60,083 nt of DNA from Candidatus Avoscillospira avistercoris. Its GTDB lineage: Bacteria; Bacillota; Clostridia; Oscillospirales; Oscillospiraceae. Positions 7,639-16,689 of this stretch are shown here, one piece after another. Position 1 is the first letter of the stretch. Every line of letters starts with the position of its first letter. Under the pieces are notes generated by a model. It did no database searches, was not told the origin of the DNA, and saw only the letters and a program-made list of their open reading frames with translations. The translations under genes and the position numbers were made by a program. The stretch is from NCBI GenBank assembly GCA_018716875.1, contig DVJJ01000020.1, positions 1-60,083 on the forward strand, read 5' to 3'.

Positions 7639-7762
7639 TACACTCCATACAGATGATGACGGCCTTTTGCAGCACCGTCTGGGCTTCGCCCCGCACAATG
7701 CCCAGGGTCAGCAGCACCGCTCCCACGCAGAGCACAGCCACCGCCGGAAGATAGCGCTTCAC
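7625..7762 (-). CDS. Small CXXC membrane protein (CD1871A-like)
   Basis: Only 45 residues, starting MKRYLPAVAVL and ending CMECIGIG. One predicted membrane helix (about 5-24) is followed by a short helix and a C-terminal CxxC. Size, membrane helix, the VLQKA(V)xICxECIGIG ending and neighbours match the CD1871A family of CXXC motif-containing proteins known from Clostridia. GTG start after GGAGGAG; its first four bases (GTGA) overlap the stop of the TlpA-like gene, and its last codons overlap the likely TTG start of the ferredoxin gene. This tight packing argues that it is a real, co-translated gene. Its role is unknown; relaying thiol electrons between the two neighbours is an inference. Confidence 0.82.
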   Translation of the reverse strand: MKRYLPAVAVLCVGAVLLTLGIVRGEAQTVLQKAVIICMECIGIG

Positions 7763-8316
7763 GATTGGGCCTCCTCCAACTTCTGGTCAAAGATGGCCGT
7801 CCAGTCCTCATAGCTCTTGGCGCCGGTGACGATACCACCCAGCTGGTTGCCCTCGCTGTCCACAAAGAAGGTAGTGGGCACCACCTGGATGCTGGACAGC
7901 ACCCGGTCCAGCAAATCCTGGGAGGGCAGCAGGTGGAGATATCCGGCCCCCGTCTCCTCCACGATTTCCTTGGCCAGCTCCACAGTCTCCTCCGGATAAC
8001 CGCCTTCATAGTCGGTGGCGTCGCTGACAATGCCCACAATCTGCAAGCCCTCGTCGGCGTAATCCTCCGCCAGCTGGCCCAAGTCCGGCATCTCCTGAAT
8101 GCACGGACCGCAGAACGTACCCCAAACATTAATCATTGTCACGTCGTAGTCGTCAAAGATAGAATCGTCCACGTCATTACCCTCCAGGTCCTGGGCCGTA
8201 AAGCCCGCCAGCACACCGGAACCACTGCCGGTTTCCTGGCTGCTCTCGCCGCCGCAGGCCGTCAGGCCCGTTGTCAATAACGCCGCTAATATCAACATAC
8301 TCCACAGTTTTTTCAC
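7759..8316 (-). CDS. TlpA-like thiol-disulfide oxidoreductase lipoprotein
   Basis: 185 residues. A signal peptide ends in the lipobox LTAC (Cys21), so it should be anchored outside the membrane. A thioredoxin fold follows with the active site WGTFCGPC (Cys69, Cys72) and the cis-Pro region VVPTTFFVDSEG. TlpA/ResA proteins reduce or oxidise disulfides of exported proteins. Start at GTG 8316, 9 nt after AAGGAG; reading further upstream adds residues without a signal peptide. It overlaps the CXXC miniprotein by 4 nt and follows a LysR gene by 32 nt on the same strand. Confidence 0.92.
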   Translation of the reverse strand: MKKLWSMLILAALLTTGLTACGGESSQETGSGSGVLAGFTAQDLEGNDVDDSIFDDYDVTMINVWGTFCGPCIQEMPDLGQLAEDYADEGLQIVGIVSDATDYEGGYPEETVELAKEIVEETGAGYLHLLPSQDLLDRVLSSIQVVPTTFFVDSEGNQLGGIVTGAKSYEDWTAIFDQKLEEAQS

Positions 8317-8348
8317 AGATATACGCTCCTTATTCACAATGATGGTTG

Positions 8349-9230
8349 TCACGACTGCATTTCCCGAATGGTCTCCGCAGCGCACTGAATCAACTCCTGC
8401 ACCGCCGGTTTCAGCTCCCTGCGGCTGCGAACCACAATGCCCAATTCCCGGAAGGTCCGGGGTTCGATGGGCAGCACCTTTACCGTGGGGTCCGACCGGC
8501 CGCTCATAATCAATTCCGTCATGATGCTGACGCCCAGGCCGTGGGCCACCATGGAAATCACCACCGGGTCGTCCACCGTGGTTTTTCGGATGCGGGGGTG
8601 GACATGATGGCGGCGAAACATGGGCATAATGTCTCTGGTAAAGCCCAGGGCGGGCATCAGAAACTCCCGGTCCTCAAAGGCCGAAACGGGAAAGGTTTTC
8701 CAGCCGTCAAAGGCCGGTTCATCCGGCAGCACCGCCACCAGCGTATCCTCTTTCAGGGGCAGGAAATCGGCTTTCAAATCGTCCTGACGGCTGACAAAGG
8801 CCAGCTCCACCTGGCCGCTGTGGACCCATCCGTACAGCTCCTCAATACCCGCCATCTGCACGTCCACCCGGACGTTGGGGCAGATATCCCGGAACCGCTG
8901 CAAAATAGCGGGCAGCCAATGGACTGCCATGCTGGAATAGGCGCCCACCCGCACCGACTGGCTCTCCTGCCGCCGGACCGCGTCAATCTGGGCCTCCAGC
9001 GCCTTTCCCGCCTCCACAAATTGCAGAATGGCCGGTTCCAGTTCGCCGCCCCGTTCCGTCAGTCGGGTGCCGTAGTGGCCCCGCTCCAGCAGCGGGAATC
9101 CCAATTCCTGCTCCAGGGCGTTCATCATATGGGTCAGTCCCGACTGGGTATAGCCCAACTCCTGGGCCGCCTTGGTAAAGGAGCCCAGCCGCGCCGACTC
9201 CAGCAACGCCTCATACTTTTTTGTATCCAT
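8349..9230 (-). CDS. LysR-family transcriptional regulator
   Basis: 293 residues. N-terminal winged HTH (GSFTKAAQELGYTQSGLTHM) and a LysR substrate-binding domain from about residue 90. It is the first gene of the TlpA-CXXC-ferredoxin operon and is divergent from the DUF2156 gene at 9402, so either or both sides could be targets. A weak GGGAAAAG ribosome site precedes the ATG. The inducer cannot be read from sequence. Confidence 0.9.
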   Translation of the reverse strand: MDTKKYEALLESARLGSFTKAAQELGYTQSGLTHMMNALEQELGFPLLERGHYGTRLTERGGELEPAILQFVEAGKALEAQIDAVRRQESQSVRVGAYSSMAVHWLPAILQRFRDICPNVRVDVQMAGIEELYGWVHSGQVELAFVSRQDDLKADFLPLKEDTLVAVLPDEPAFDGWKTFPVSAFEDREFLMPALGFTRDIMPMFRRHHVHPRIRKTTVDDPVVISMVAHGLGVSIMTELIMSGRSDPTVKVLPIEPRTFRELGIVVRSRRELKPAVQELIQCAAETIREMQS

Positions 9231-9320
9231 GCTTTTCCCGCTCTCTCAAACAATTATGAAGAACTCTCATGGAGCCATTATAAGCGCTCACACCCTAAAG
9301 CACAAGCAAAATTTCACCCA

Positions 9321-9369
9321 TTGCTTTTTTCTCATACCTGTGCTATAGTATCTTTCAAGAATCATTCTT
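9321..9369 (+). promoter_or_regulatory. Promoter and AT palindrome upstream of DUF2156 gene
   Basis: TTGCTT (9321-9326) and TATAGT (9344-9349) are 17 bp apart. Just downstream, near the expected start point, is an exact 6-1-6 inverted repeat AAGAAT-C-ATTCTT (9357-9369), a plausible operator. Confidence 0.6.
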
Positions 9370-9401
9370 ATTATTGTCCAATTGTACAAAGGAGAATCAT
9401 T

Positions 9402-10316
9402 GTGCCCATTGAATTTCATCATCCCACCCTGGCCGACCGGGACTGGATGCAGCCGTATTACCATGCCGCAGGCTATCGCGGCTGTGAAGCCAGCTTTGTC
9501 AATATGTACCTCTGGGGCCGTGGCTACGGCGAAATCGCCCAGGTAGGTGACTATCTGGTGCAGTTTATCAAATACAACGGCATCAAGTATTACGCCTATC
9601 CCGCCGGGAAAGGCGATTTGCGGTATGTCATCGACCAGCTGATTGAGGACGCCGCCTACTACAACCACCCCATGCGGATGCTGTGCGTGGACTGCAACCG
9701 CCGGCAGGAGTTGGACGCCCTGTATCCGGGCCAGTTCCGGTTTACGGAAAACCGCAACGCCTTTGACTACCTCTACGACATCAACCGTCTGGCCGACCTG
9801 GGCGGCAAAAAGCTTCAGTCCAAGCGAAACCACTGCAACCGGTTCGAGCAGAACCATCCGGACTGGACTGTGGAGCCCATCACCGCCGAAACCCTGCCCC
9901 TTTGCCGGGCCATGGCCGAGGACTGGTATGCCCAGTACGACGGAGAAACCTCCGACGAACACGATTTCCGCATTGAGAAAATCGCCCTGGGCCGTGCCTT
10001 TGACGATTACGATGCTCTGGGTCTGGAGGGCCTGCTGCTGCGGGCCGAGGGACAGGTCATGGCCTTTACCATGGGTCATCACATCCAGACCGACACCTTT
10101 GACGTGAACTTTGAAAAGGCGTATGCCCACATTCAGGGCGCTTATCCCATCATTAACCGGGAGTTTGCCCGGTATATCCGCAGCAAATACCCAGAGGTGG
10201 TCTATCTGAACCGGGAAGATGATATGGGTCTGCCGGGTCTGCGGAAGGCCAAGGAATCGTATCACCCGGATTTGCTGCTGTGCAAGGGCTTTGCGGAGCT
10301 GGAGGCCACACTGTGA
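9402..10316 (+). CDS. DUF2156 (phosphatidylglycerol lysyltransferase-like acyltransferase) protein
   Basis: 304 residues with a duplicated GNAT-like fold typical of DUF2156 / LPG-synthase C-terminal domain proteins. Recognisable pieces are the N-terminal FxxxYLWG-type segment (SFVNMYLWGRGYGE), LGGKKLQSKRNHCNRF in the middle and NREDDMGLPGLRKAKESYHP near the end. Such domains use aminoacyl-tRNA or acyl-CoA donors; the membrane flippase part of MprF is absent, so lipid lysylation is not implied. Start is GTG 9402 after AAAGGAG. Its stop overlaps the GTG start of the next GNAT gene (GTGA), so the pair is translationally coupled. Confidence 0.85.
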   Translation: MPIEFHHPTLADRDWMQPYYHAAGYRGCEASFVNMYLWGRGYGEIAQVGDYLVQFIKYNGIKYYAYPAGKGDLRYVIDQLIEDAAYYNHPMRMLCVDCNRRQELDALYPGQFRFTENRNAFDYLYDINRLADLGGKKLQSKRNHCNRFEQNHPDWTVEPITAETLPLCRAMAEDWYAQYDGETSDEHDFRIEKIALGRAFDDYDALGLEGLLLRAEGQVMAFTMGHHIQTDTFDVNFEKAYAHIQGAYPIINREFARYIRSKYPEVVYLNREDDMGLPGLRKAKESYHPDLLLCKGFAELEATL

Positions 10317-11125
10317 CCGGCCCGGCCCGCTCCGGCGATGTGCCCCGTCTGAAAGCGCTGTGGCAGTCGGCCTTTGGAGATGATATGGCCGTCATTGACC
10401 GGTTTTTTCAGAGTTTGTTCCGTCCCGACAGCACCGTGGTGTGCCGGGACGGTGACGACGCCGTGGCCATGGCCCATTGGCTGCCCATGACCGTCTGCCA
10501 CGACGGAAAGGGCTGGCCCGTGGCCTATGTCTACGCCGTTGCCACCGACGAGGCCCATCGGGGCCGCGGGTATTGCCGGGACATGCTGGAGTATTTCGCC
10601 CGGACGCTGCCGGAACAGGGCGTGCGGGGTCTGGTGCTGGTGCCGGGCAGTGGCAGCCTGCGGCAGCTGTACCGGCGGTACGGCTTTTCCGATTACACCG
10701 CCGTTTCTCTCCAAACTCTGGACGCCGGTGCCGCCGCCGGAACCTGGGAAGCCATCGAGCCGCCGGAGTATCTGACGCTACGGGAGGAACTGCTGGCTCA
10801 GCGGGCCTATGTGTCCTGTTCGGTGCCCATTCTCTCCTTCCAACGGGACCTGGCTGCCCACTACGGCGGCGGTCTGTACCGGCTGGAATCCAACGGCGTC
10901 ACCGGCGTCGGCTGCGGCGCGGTGGACGGCGACGGAGAGGGTGTGATCTATGAACTGCTGTGGCCCGGTGACAGGCAGGCGGGCGCGGACCTGATGGCCG
11001 CCGCCCTGGGGGTCTCCCGTCTTCTGGTGCGAACCCCCGGCGAAGGAACGCCCTTTGCCATGGCCCGCTGGCTGACGGAGATGCCGCCGGTCTCTGCCCC
11101 CTATCTGGGGTTGGCATTGGACTAA
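10313..11125 (+). CDS. GNAT family N-acetyltransferase
   Basis: 270 residues. The GNAT core is clear at about 60-125, with YVYAVATDEAHRGRGYCRDM (motif A, acetyl-CoA pyrophosphate loop RGRGYC) and LYRRYGFSDY. The C-terminal half resembles the second GNAT-like repeat of Eis-type enzymes. Start is GTG 10313, 7 nt after GGAGG and overlapping the upstream stop; a longer reading frame exists but lies inside the previous gene. Substrate unknown. Confidence 0.85.
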   Translation: MTGPARSGDVPRLKALWQSAFGDDMAVIDRFFQSLFRPDSTVVCRDGDDAVAMAHWLPMTVCHDGKGWPVAYVYAVATDEAHRGRGYCRDMLEYFARTLPEQGVRGLVLVPGSGSLRQLYRRYGFSDYTAVSLQTLDAGAAAGTWEAIEPPEYLTLREELLAQRAYVSCSVPILSFQRDLAAHYGGGLYRLESNGVTGVGCGAVDGDGEGVIYELLWPGDRQAGADLMAAALGVSRLLVRTPGEGTPFAMARWLTEMPPVSAPYLGLALD

Positions 11126-11259
11126 AGTCCCGTCCATACCTTGTGCGAAACAGAGAATTTTACACGGTTTACTTTTTTTCCACATAATTCTGGAGTATAA
11201 TACGGGAGATATTTGAATTTCCTGCCGATTCTCAGCAGGTTGGGAAAGGATGATCCCCT

Positions 11260-11556
11260 ATGGTACGCCATATTGTATTCTGGAAACTGCGGGAGGACTA
11301 CGCCGCCCCGGAGCAGGCCGACTACGCATTGCAGGTATTGACGGCCTCCACGGAGACGCTGCTGGGCATCGACGGACTGCAACAGGCCCACATTGGCCGC
11401 AATCTGGCCGGCGGCGCCTATGATCTCATCTTTTACGCCGAATTTGCCGACGCCGACGCATTGGAACACTTTCGGGAGCATCCGCTCCATGTGGCCCATC
11501 GGGAGCGCTGCGCCCCCTATGTGACAGGACGGCTCACCGGCGATCTCATCGAGTAG
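11260..11556 (+). CDS. Dabb-domain (stress-responsive alpha/beta barrel) protein
   Basis: 98 residues, the usual size of a single Dabb ferredoxin-like domain. It starts MVRHIVFWKL and has the family ending with HPLHVAHRERCAPYVTGR. Such small dimeric barrels are widespread and mostly uncharacterised. AAAGGA precedes the ATG; a TATAAT at about 11195-11200 is a likely -10. The next gene, queH, follows after 12 nt and is probably co-transcribed. Confidence 0.88.
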   Translation: MVRHIVFWKLREDYAAPEQADYALQVLTASTETLLGIDGLQQAHIGRNLAGGAYDLIFYAEFADADALEHFREHPLHVAHRERCAPYVTGRLTGDLIE

Positions 11557-11568
11557 GAGCGAATCGTT

Positions 11569-12114
11569 TTGAAGATTCTGTTGCACGCCTGCTGCGCCCC
11601 CTGTGCCAACCGGCCCATTGCCGATTTGCAGGCCCAGGGCCATGACGTGACGGCGTTCTGGTACAATCCCAACATTCATCCCTTTACGGAATACCGTTCC
11701 CGCCGCAACTGTCTGCGGGACTATACCACGGAAATCGGCCTGCCTCTTATAGAGCGCGATGATTACGGCCTGCGCCCCTTTGTCCGGGAGGTGGCGGCCA
11801 ACATTGACGGCCGCTGTCTCAAGTGCTATGAAATGCGGTTTTGGGAAACGGCCCGTCAGGCCGCCGAGGGCGGCTTTGACGCCTTTACCTCCAGTCTCTT
11901 TATCAGTCCCTATCAGCAGCATGAGCTGATGCGGGATGTGGCGGAGACTGCCGCCCGGGAATTTGGGGTATCCTTTTTCTATCAGGATTTCCGTCCCCTG
12001 TTCCGGGATGGACAAGCTTTCGCACGGGAGCACGGTTTTTATATGCAGAAGTATTGCGGCTGCATTTTTTCCGAACAGGAACGGTATCTCAAACCCAAAA
12101 AGATTCTTCCCTGA
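11569..12114 (+). CDS. queH: Epoxyqueuosine reductase QueH
   Basis: 181 residues. QueH (former DUF208) reduces epoxyqueuosine to queuosine in tRNA, the non-cobalamin alternative to QueG. Diagnostic cysteines are present: HACCAPC at the N-terminus, RCLKCY in the middle and KYCGC near the C-terminus; these bind the Fe-S cluster and metal. Start is TTG 11569, 9 nt after AGGAG; this gives MKILLHACCAPC, the normal family start. No other queuosine genes are nearby. Confidence 0.93.
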   Translation: MKILLHACCAPCANRPIADLQAQGHDVTAFWYNPNIHPFTEYRSRRNCLRDYTTEIGLPLIERDDYGLRPFVREVAANIDGRCLKCYEMRFWETARQAAEGGFDAFTSSLFISPYQQHELMRDVAETAAREFGVSFFYQDFRPLFRDGQAFAREHGFYMQKYCGCIFSEQERYLKPKKILP

Positions 12115-12172
12115 GCGTCCCCCCGCGCCGACGGCGCGTTGACAATTCTATTATGATAAAGGAGAATTTACT

Positions 12173-12706
12173 ATGGAACTGAAAGGCTCTAAGACCGAAA
12201 AAAACCTGATGGCCGCCTTCGCCGGTGAGTCCCAGGCCCGCAACAAGTACAGCTATTACGCCTCCAAGGCCCGCAAGGACGGCTATGTCCAGATTGCCAA
12301 CCTCTTTGAGGAGACGGCCAACAACGAGAAGGAGCATGCCAAGATGTGGTTCAAGCTGTTCCACGGCATCGGCTCCACGGAGGAGAACCTGCTGGACGCC
12401 GCCGAGGGCGAGAACTACGAGTGGACCGACATGTACGCCACCTTTGCCAAGGAGGCCCGTGAGGAGGGCTTCGACCACATTGCCGCTCTGTTTGAGGGCG
12501 TGGCCGCCATTGAGAAGGAGCATGAGGAGCGTTACCGCAAGCTCCTGGCCAATGTGGAGGGCAAACTGGTCTTCAGCCGCGACGGCGACTGTGTGTGGCA
12601 GTGCTCCAACTGCGGCCACATTGTGGTGGGCAAGGCTGCCCCCGAGGTCTGCCCCGTCTGCGCCCATCCCCAGGCTTACTTCCAGATCAAGGCCGAGAAC
12701 TATTGA
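12173..12706 (+). CDS. rbr: Rubrerythrin
   Basis: 177 residues. A ferritin-like di-iron domain with ExxH pairs ([18 protein letters not shown]) and a C-terminal rubredoxin-type site (CSNCGH and CPVCAHP). It acts as NADH-linked peroxidase in anaerobes, reducing H2O2 in the cytoplasm. AAAGGAG precedes the ATG. The upstream 58 bp are AT-rich, but I see no properly spaced -35/-10 pair and no convincing PerR box. It ends at a strong terminator shared with argF. Confidence 0.95.
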   Translation: MELKGSKTEKNLMAAFAGESQARNKYSYYASKARKDGYVQIANLFEETANNEKEHAKMWFKLFHGIGSTEENLLDAAEGENYEWTDMYATFAKEAREEGFDHIAALFEGVAAIEKEHEERYRKLLANVEGKLVFSRDGDCVWQCSNCGHIVVGKAAPEVCPVCAHPQAYFQIKAENY

Positions 12707-12717
12707 TCCATTAACGC

Positions 12718-12755
12718 AAAAACTCCCGCTTGCAGCCGCAAGCGGGAGTTTTTTT
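12718..12755. terminator. Bidirectional terminator between rbr and argF
   Basis: A 12-bp perfect stem (ACTCCCGCTTGC and its complement around AGCC) is flanked by AAAAA on the left and a run of seven T on the right, so it can serve both convergent genes. Confidence 0.9.
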
Positions 12756-12767
12756 GCTGGTTTCGGA

Positions 12768-13754
12768 TTACATGCCGCCCATCAGCACAGCCATGACGGC
12801 CTTGATGGTGTGCATGCGGTTTTCCGCCTCGTCGAAGACGATGGAAGCGGGGCTTTCAAAGACCTCGTCGGTGACTTCCATGGAGTCCCGACCGAACTTT
12901 GCGCCCATCTCCGCACCGATGGTGGTTTTGAGATCGTGGAACGCAGGCAGACAGTGCATAAATTTGCACTGAGGACCGGCGTTGTCCATAAGAGCCTTGT
13001 TGACCTGATAGGGGCTCAGATCGTGAATCCGCTGCTCCCAAACCTCCATGGGCTCGCCCATGGACACCCACACATCGGTATAAATGACGTCGGCGCCCTT
13101 GGTAGCCGCCATGGGCTCCTCGATAAATTCCAGCGTCGCGCCGGTTTCGGCGGCAATGGCCTGGCACTGGTCAATGAGCTTCTGGTCGGGGAAATAGGCT
13201 TTGGGGGCACAGGCCACAAAGTGCATGCCCATCTTGGCGCAGCCCACCATCAGAGAATTGCCCATGTTGTACCGGGCGTCACCCATGTACACCAGCTTGA
13301 TGCCCTTCAGCTTGCCGCAATGCTCCTGGATGGTCAGGAAGTCGGCCAGAATTTGGGTGGGGTGGAACTCGTTGGTCAGGCCGTTGAACACGGGCACACC
13401 GGCATAATGGGCCAGCTCCTCCACAATATCCTGACCGAAGCCCCGGTACTCGATGCCGTCGTACATCCGACCCAGAACCCGTGCCGTATCGGCAATGGAT
13501 TCCTTTTTGCCGATTTGAGAGCCGGAGGGGTCCAGATAGGTGACGCCCATACCCAGATCCCGGGCGGCCACCTCAAAGGCGCAGCGGGTCCGGGTGGAGG
13601 TCTTTTCAAAAATCAGGGCCACATGCTTGCCGGGGCAGCAGGCATGGGTAATGCCTTGCTTCTTCTTGGCCTTCAAATCGGCGGCCACATCGAGAAAATG
13701 GGTAATCTCTGCGGGCGTGAAGTCCAGCAGCTTGAGAAAATGCTTCTGTTCCAT
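12768..13754 (-). CDS. argF: Ornithine carbamoyltransferase
   Basis: 328 residues. It makes citrulline from ornithine and carbamoyl phosphate. Signatures are [16 protein letters not shown] (carbamoyl-phosphate site), [15 protein letters not shown] and [10 protein letters not shown] (ornithine site), all intact. It lies 18 nt after argH on the same strand with its own AGGAGG, so argH and argF form one transcript. It could in principle be catabolic (arcB), but the argG-argH neighbours indicate biosynthesis. Confidence 0.95.
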   Translation of the reverse strand: MEQKHFLKLLDFTPAEITHFLDVAADLKAKKKQGITHACCPGKHVALIFEKTSTRTRCAFEVAARDLGMGVTYLDPSGSQIGKKESIADTARVLGRMYDGIEYRGFGQDIVEELAHYAGVPVFNGLTNEFHPTQILADFLTIQEHCGKLKGIKLVYMGDARYNMGNSLMVGCAKMGMHFVACAPKAYFPDQKLIDQCQAIAAETGATLEFIEEPMAATKGADVIYTDVWVSMGEPMEVWEQRIHDLSPYQVNKALMDNAGPQCKFMHCLPAFHDLKTTIGAEMGAKFGRDSMEVTDEVFESPASIVFDEAENRMHTIKAVMAVLMGGM

Positions 13755-13772
13755 GGGATTTTCCTCCTGAAA

Positions 13773-15143
13773 TTACTTGATGGCGGCCCGTGTATGGTCG
13801 ATGTGCTTTTGGACCATCTCCGGGGCGGGACCGCCGGGAACCATGCGGCCCTTGAGGCAGGTCATCAGGTCGATGGCCTGATACATCCCCTCGTCAAAGA
13901 CGGGAGAAACGGCGTGATATTCGTCCAGAGACAGGGTTTCCAGCGTCTTGCCCTGCTCGATGCAGTAGTGGACCAGTTTACCCACGCAGGTATAGGCATC
14001 CCGGAAGGGCATTCCCTGCTTCACCAGATAGTCGGCGCAGTCGGTGGCGTTGATAAAGCCCTCGGCGGCGGCCCGGCGCAGCTTATCCACCCGCACGGTC
14101 ATGGTCTCATACATGGGAGTAAACACATCCAGGCACAGGGAAACCGTATCCACCGCGTCAAAAATGGCCTCCTTATCCTCCTGCATGTCTTTGTTGTAGG
14201 CCAGGGGCAGGCCCTTCATGACCGTCAGCAGGCCCATCAGGTCGCCGTACACCCGGCCCGTCTTGCCGCGAACCAGCTCGGCAATATCGGGATTCTTCTT
14301 CTGGGGCATGATGGAGGAGCCGGTAGCATAGGCATCATCCAGGGAGATAAAGCCAAACTCATAGCTGGCCCACAGGATGATCTCCTCGGAGAACCGGGAC
14401 AGGTGCATCATCAAAATGGACAATGCCGAAGCCAATTCCAAAACATAATCCCGGTCGGAGACGCCGTCGATGGAGTTTTCCGTAGGCTTGTCAAAGCCCA
14501 GCGCCTTGGCCGTCATAAACCGGTCGATGGGATAGGTGGTGCCGCCCATGGCGCCGGATCCCAGGGGGCACTGGTTCAGCCGGGCTTTGCAGTCGGAAAG
14601 ACGGCCCAGGTCCCGGGTCAGCATTTCGGCGTAAGCCATGGTGTAATGGGCAAAGGTGGAGGGCTGGGCCCGCTGCAAATGGGTATAGCCGGGCATGATG
14701 GATTCCAGATGAAGCTGGGCCTTGTCACAGATGGCGGAAATCAGCTTTTTGACCTTTTCCTGGAGGTCTCCGATTTCATTGCGCAGGTACATCTTCAAAT
14801 CCACAGCCACCTGATCGTTGCGGGACCGGGCTGTGTGGAGCCGCTTGCCGGCGGCGCCGATGCGCTCCGTCAGCAGGACCTCCACATTCATATGGATATC
14901 TTCGTTCTCCTCGGTAAACTCGATTTTGCCGGCGCGGCAGTCCTCCAGAATCTCCCCCAGGGTCTTTACAATCAAATCGGCTTCCGACTGGGGGATGATG
15001 CCCTGGGCGCCCAGCATGGCGGCATGGGCCATGGAGCCGGTGATGTCCTCCTCATACATCCGCTGGTCGTAGGAAATGGAGGCGTTGAGGCTGTCCACCA
15101 GCTTATCCGTGTTCTTTTCAAACCGTCCGGACCAAAGTTTCAT
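13773..15143 (-). CDS. argH: Argininosuccinate lyase
   Basis: 456 residues. It cleaves argininosuccinate to arginine and fumarate. It has the superfamily signature GSSIMPQKKNPD near residue 270 and HTARSRNDQVAVD near residue 105. AAAGGA precedes the ATG. It follows argG after 83 nt that contain a strong hairpin, and precedes argF by 18 nt. Confidence 0.96.
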   Translation of the reverse strand: MKLWSGRFEKNTDKLVDSLNASISYDQRMYEEDITGSMAHAAMLGAQGIIPQSEADLIVKTLGEILEDCRAGKIEFTEENEDIHMNVEVLLTERIGAAGKRLHTARSRNDQVAVDLKMYLRNEIGDLQEKVKKLISAICDKAQLHLESIMPGYTHLQRAQPSTFAHYTMAYAEMLTRDLGRLSDCKARLNQCPLGSGAMGGTTYPIDRFMTAKALGFDKPTENSIDGVSDRDYVLELASALSILMMHLSRFSEEIILWASYEFGFISLDDAYATGSSIMPQKKNPDIAELVRGKTGRVYGDLMGLLTVMKGLPLAYNKDMQEDKEAIFDAVDTVSLCLDVFTPMYETMTVRVDKLRRAAAEGFINATDCADYLVKQGMPFRDAYTCVGKLVHYCIEQGKTLETLSLDEYHAVSPVFDEGMYQAIDLMTCLKGRMVPGGPAPEMVQKHIDHTRAAIK

Positions 15144-15187
15144 GGCTCGTTCGTTCCTTTCTTCCCGTAGAAATCATCATTGCAAAG

Positions 15188-15213
15188 GAGGGGCAAACGG
15201 TCGTTTGCCCCTC
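15188..15213. terminator. Perfect 11-bp hairpin between argG and argH
   Basis: Arms 15188-15198 and 15203-15213 are exact complements with a 4-nt loop. Only a short CTTTG follows on the minus strand, so it may be a leaky terminator or an mRNA-stability hairpin that lowers argH-argF expression relative to argG. Confidence 0.6.
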
Positions 15214-15226
15214 GGAATCGTCATTC

Positions 15227-16441
15227 TTACAGCTTGCCCTGCTCTCTGAGCGCCTGCACCGTATCGGGCAGACCCCACAGGTTGATGAAGCCGGTGGCCT
15301 GGGCCTGATCGTAGTCGCTCTCGTCGAAGGTCACCAGACTCTCGGAGTACAGGGTGCAGGGAGAGGACACGGAAGAGGTGATGATGTTGCCCTTGTAGAG
15401 CTTCAGCTTCACCTGACCGGTAACATACTTCTGGGTGTCCACGGCGAAGGCCGTCAGGGCCTCCCGCAGGGGGGTGAACCACTTGCCGTTGTACACCAGA
15501 TCCGCAAAGTCCACAGCCAGCTTGGACTTCATATGCTTGGTGTCGCGGTCCAGGGTCAGCATCTCCAGAACCTCATGGGCCCGGTACAGGATGGTGCCGC
15601 CGGGGGTCTCATAGACACCGCGGTCCTTCATGCCAACCAGCCGGTTCTCCACGATGTCCAGCAGGCCGATGCCGTTGGCGCCGCCGATCTTGTTGAGCTT
15701 GGCGATGATGGCGCTGGCCTTCATCTTCTCGCCGTCGATGGCCACGGGCCAGCCCTTCTCAAAGTCCAGGGTCACATAGGTGGCCTCGTCGGGAGCCTTG
15801 AAAGGAGACACGCCCATTTCCAGGAACCCTTCCTTATCGTACAGAGGCTCGTTGGTGGGGTCCTCCAGGTCCAGGCCCTCATGGCTCAGATGCCACAGGT
15901 TCTTGTCCTTGGAGTAGTTGGTCTCACGGGAAATCTTCAGCGGAATGCTGTGGGCTTCGGCGTAGTCGATTTCCTCTTCACGGGACTTGATATCCCACTC
16001 TCTCCAGGGAGCGATGATCTTCATTTCGGGGGCGAACCGCTTGATGGCCAGCTCGAAACGGACCTGGTCGTTGCCCTTGCCAGTGGCGCCGTGGGCGATG
16101 GCGTCAGCGCCCTCCTTCTTGGCGATGTCCACCAGAGCCTTGCCGATGATGGGACGGGCAAAGGCGGTGCCCAGCAGATAGTCCTCGTACTTGGCGCCCA
16201 TCATCATGGAGGGGATGATGACGTCATCCACCATCTCATCGACGAGATCCAGCACATACAGCTTGGAAGCGCCGGTCTTGATGGCCTTCTCCTCCAGGCC
16301 CTCCAGCTCGTCGTCCTGGCCCACATCGGCAGCCACGGCGATGACCTCGGGGTTGTTGTAGTGCTCTTTCAGCCAGGGGATAATAATGGAAGTATCCAGG
16401 CCGCCGGAATAGGCCAGGACGATTTTCTTGATCTCACTCAT
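15227..16441 (-). CDS. argG: Argininosuccinate synthase
   Basis: 404 residues. It condenses citrulline and aspartate with ATP. The PP-loop [10 protein letters not shown] is at residues 9-18, and [13 protein letters not shown] and [19 protein letters not shown] are the standard substrate motifs. GGAGG precedes the ATG by 10 nt. It has its own promoter with an adjacent ARG-box-like site, so arginine repression through ArgR/AhrC is likely. Gene order argG-argH-argF. Confidence 0.97.
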   Translation of the reverse strand: MSEIKKIVLAYSGGLDTSIIIPWLKEHYNNPEVIAVAADVGQDDELEGLEEKAIKTGASKLYVLDLVDEMVDDVIIPSMMMGAKYEDYLLGTAFARPIIGKALVDIAKKEGADAIAHGATGKGNDQVRFELAIKRFAPEMKIIAPWREWDIKSREEEIDYAEAHSIPLKISRETNYSKDKNLWHLSHEGLDLEDPTNEPLYDKEGFLEMGVSPFKAPDEATYVTLDFEKGWPVAIDGEKMKASAIIAKLNKIGGANGIGLLDIVENRLVGMKDRGVYETPGGTILYRAHEVLEMLTLDRDTKHMKSKLAVDFADLVYNGKWFTPLREALTAFAVDTQKYVTGQVKLKLYKGNIITSSVSSPCTLYSESLVTFDESDYDQAQATGFINLWGLPDTVQALREQGKL

Positions 16442-16483
16442 TGCAAATACGCCTCCGTAGGTGTCGTTTTATTTTGTGGCACT

Positions 16484-16535
16484 ATCATAGCACCACAGCA
16501 GAGAAAAGGCAAGTGTAAAATTGAATAAAAATACA
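16484..16535 (-). promoter_or_regulatory. argG promoter with ARG-box-like operator
   Basis: On the minus strand TTGCCT (16512-16507) and TATGAT (16489-16484) are 17 bp apart. Ten bp upstream of the -35, 16522-16535 reads TGAATAAAAATACA, 13 of 14 matches to the ArgR half-palindromic consensus. Further TGAATAT-type and AATATTCA sequences at about 16559-16566 and 16595-16608 may be additional boxes. Confidence 0.6.
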
Positions 16536-16630
16536 TGATACTTTCACGCATATTTGGGAATATTCAGCTATTACCCATAAATATACAGTATATTATGAAT
16601 ATATACAGGTCGTTTTTGCATAGACAGCCA

Positions 16631-16660
16631 TTGACAGGCCGCCGGGCGGGATGGTACAGT
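16631..16660 (+). promoter_or_regulatory. Promoter of HAD gene
   Basis: TTGACA (16631-16636) and TACAGT (16655-16660) are 18 bp apart, 30 bp upstream of the HAD gene start. Confidence 0.65.
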
Positions 16661-16689
16661 GGGGGTACTTTTGAGAAGGAGAGAACACC

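Noticed and set aside
12139..12165. TTGACA promoter just upstream of rubrerythrin
   Set aside because: A -10 at the required 16-18 bp would fall on the ribosome site or start codon; the AT-rich stretch there has no correct spacing.
12225..15170. A 981-codon plus-strand open frame opposite argF and argH
   Set aside because: It is antisense to two certain genes, has no coherent family motifs and is a by-product of high GC at codon position 3. The similar long antisense frames opposite araA/araB, ade and the U32 gene were dropped for the same reason.
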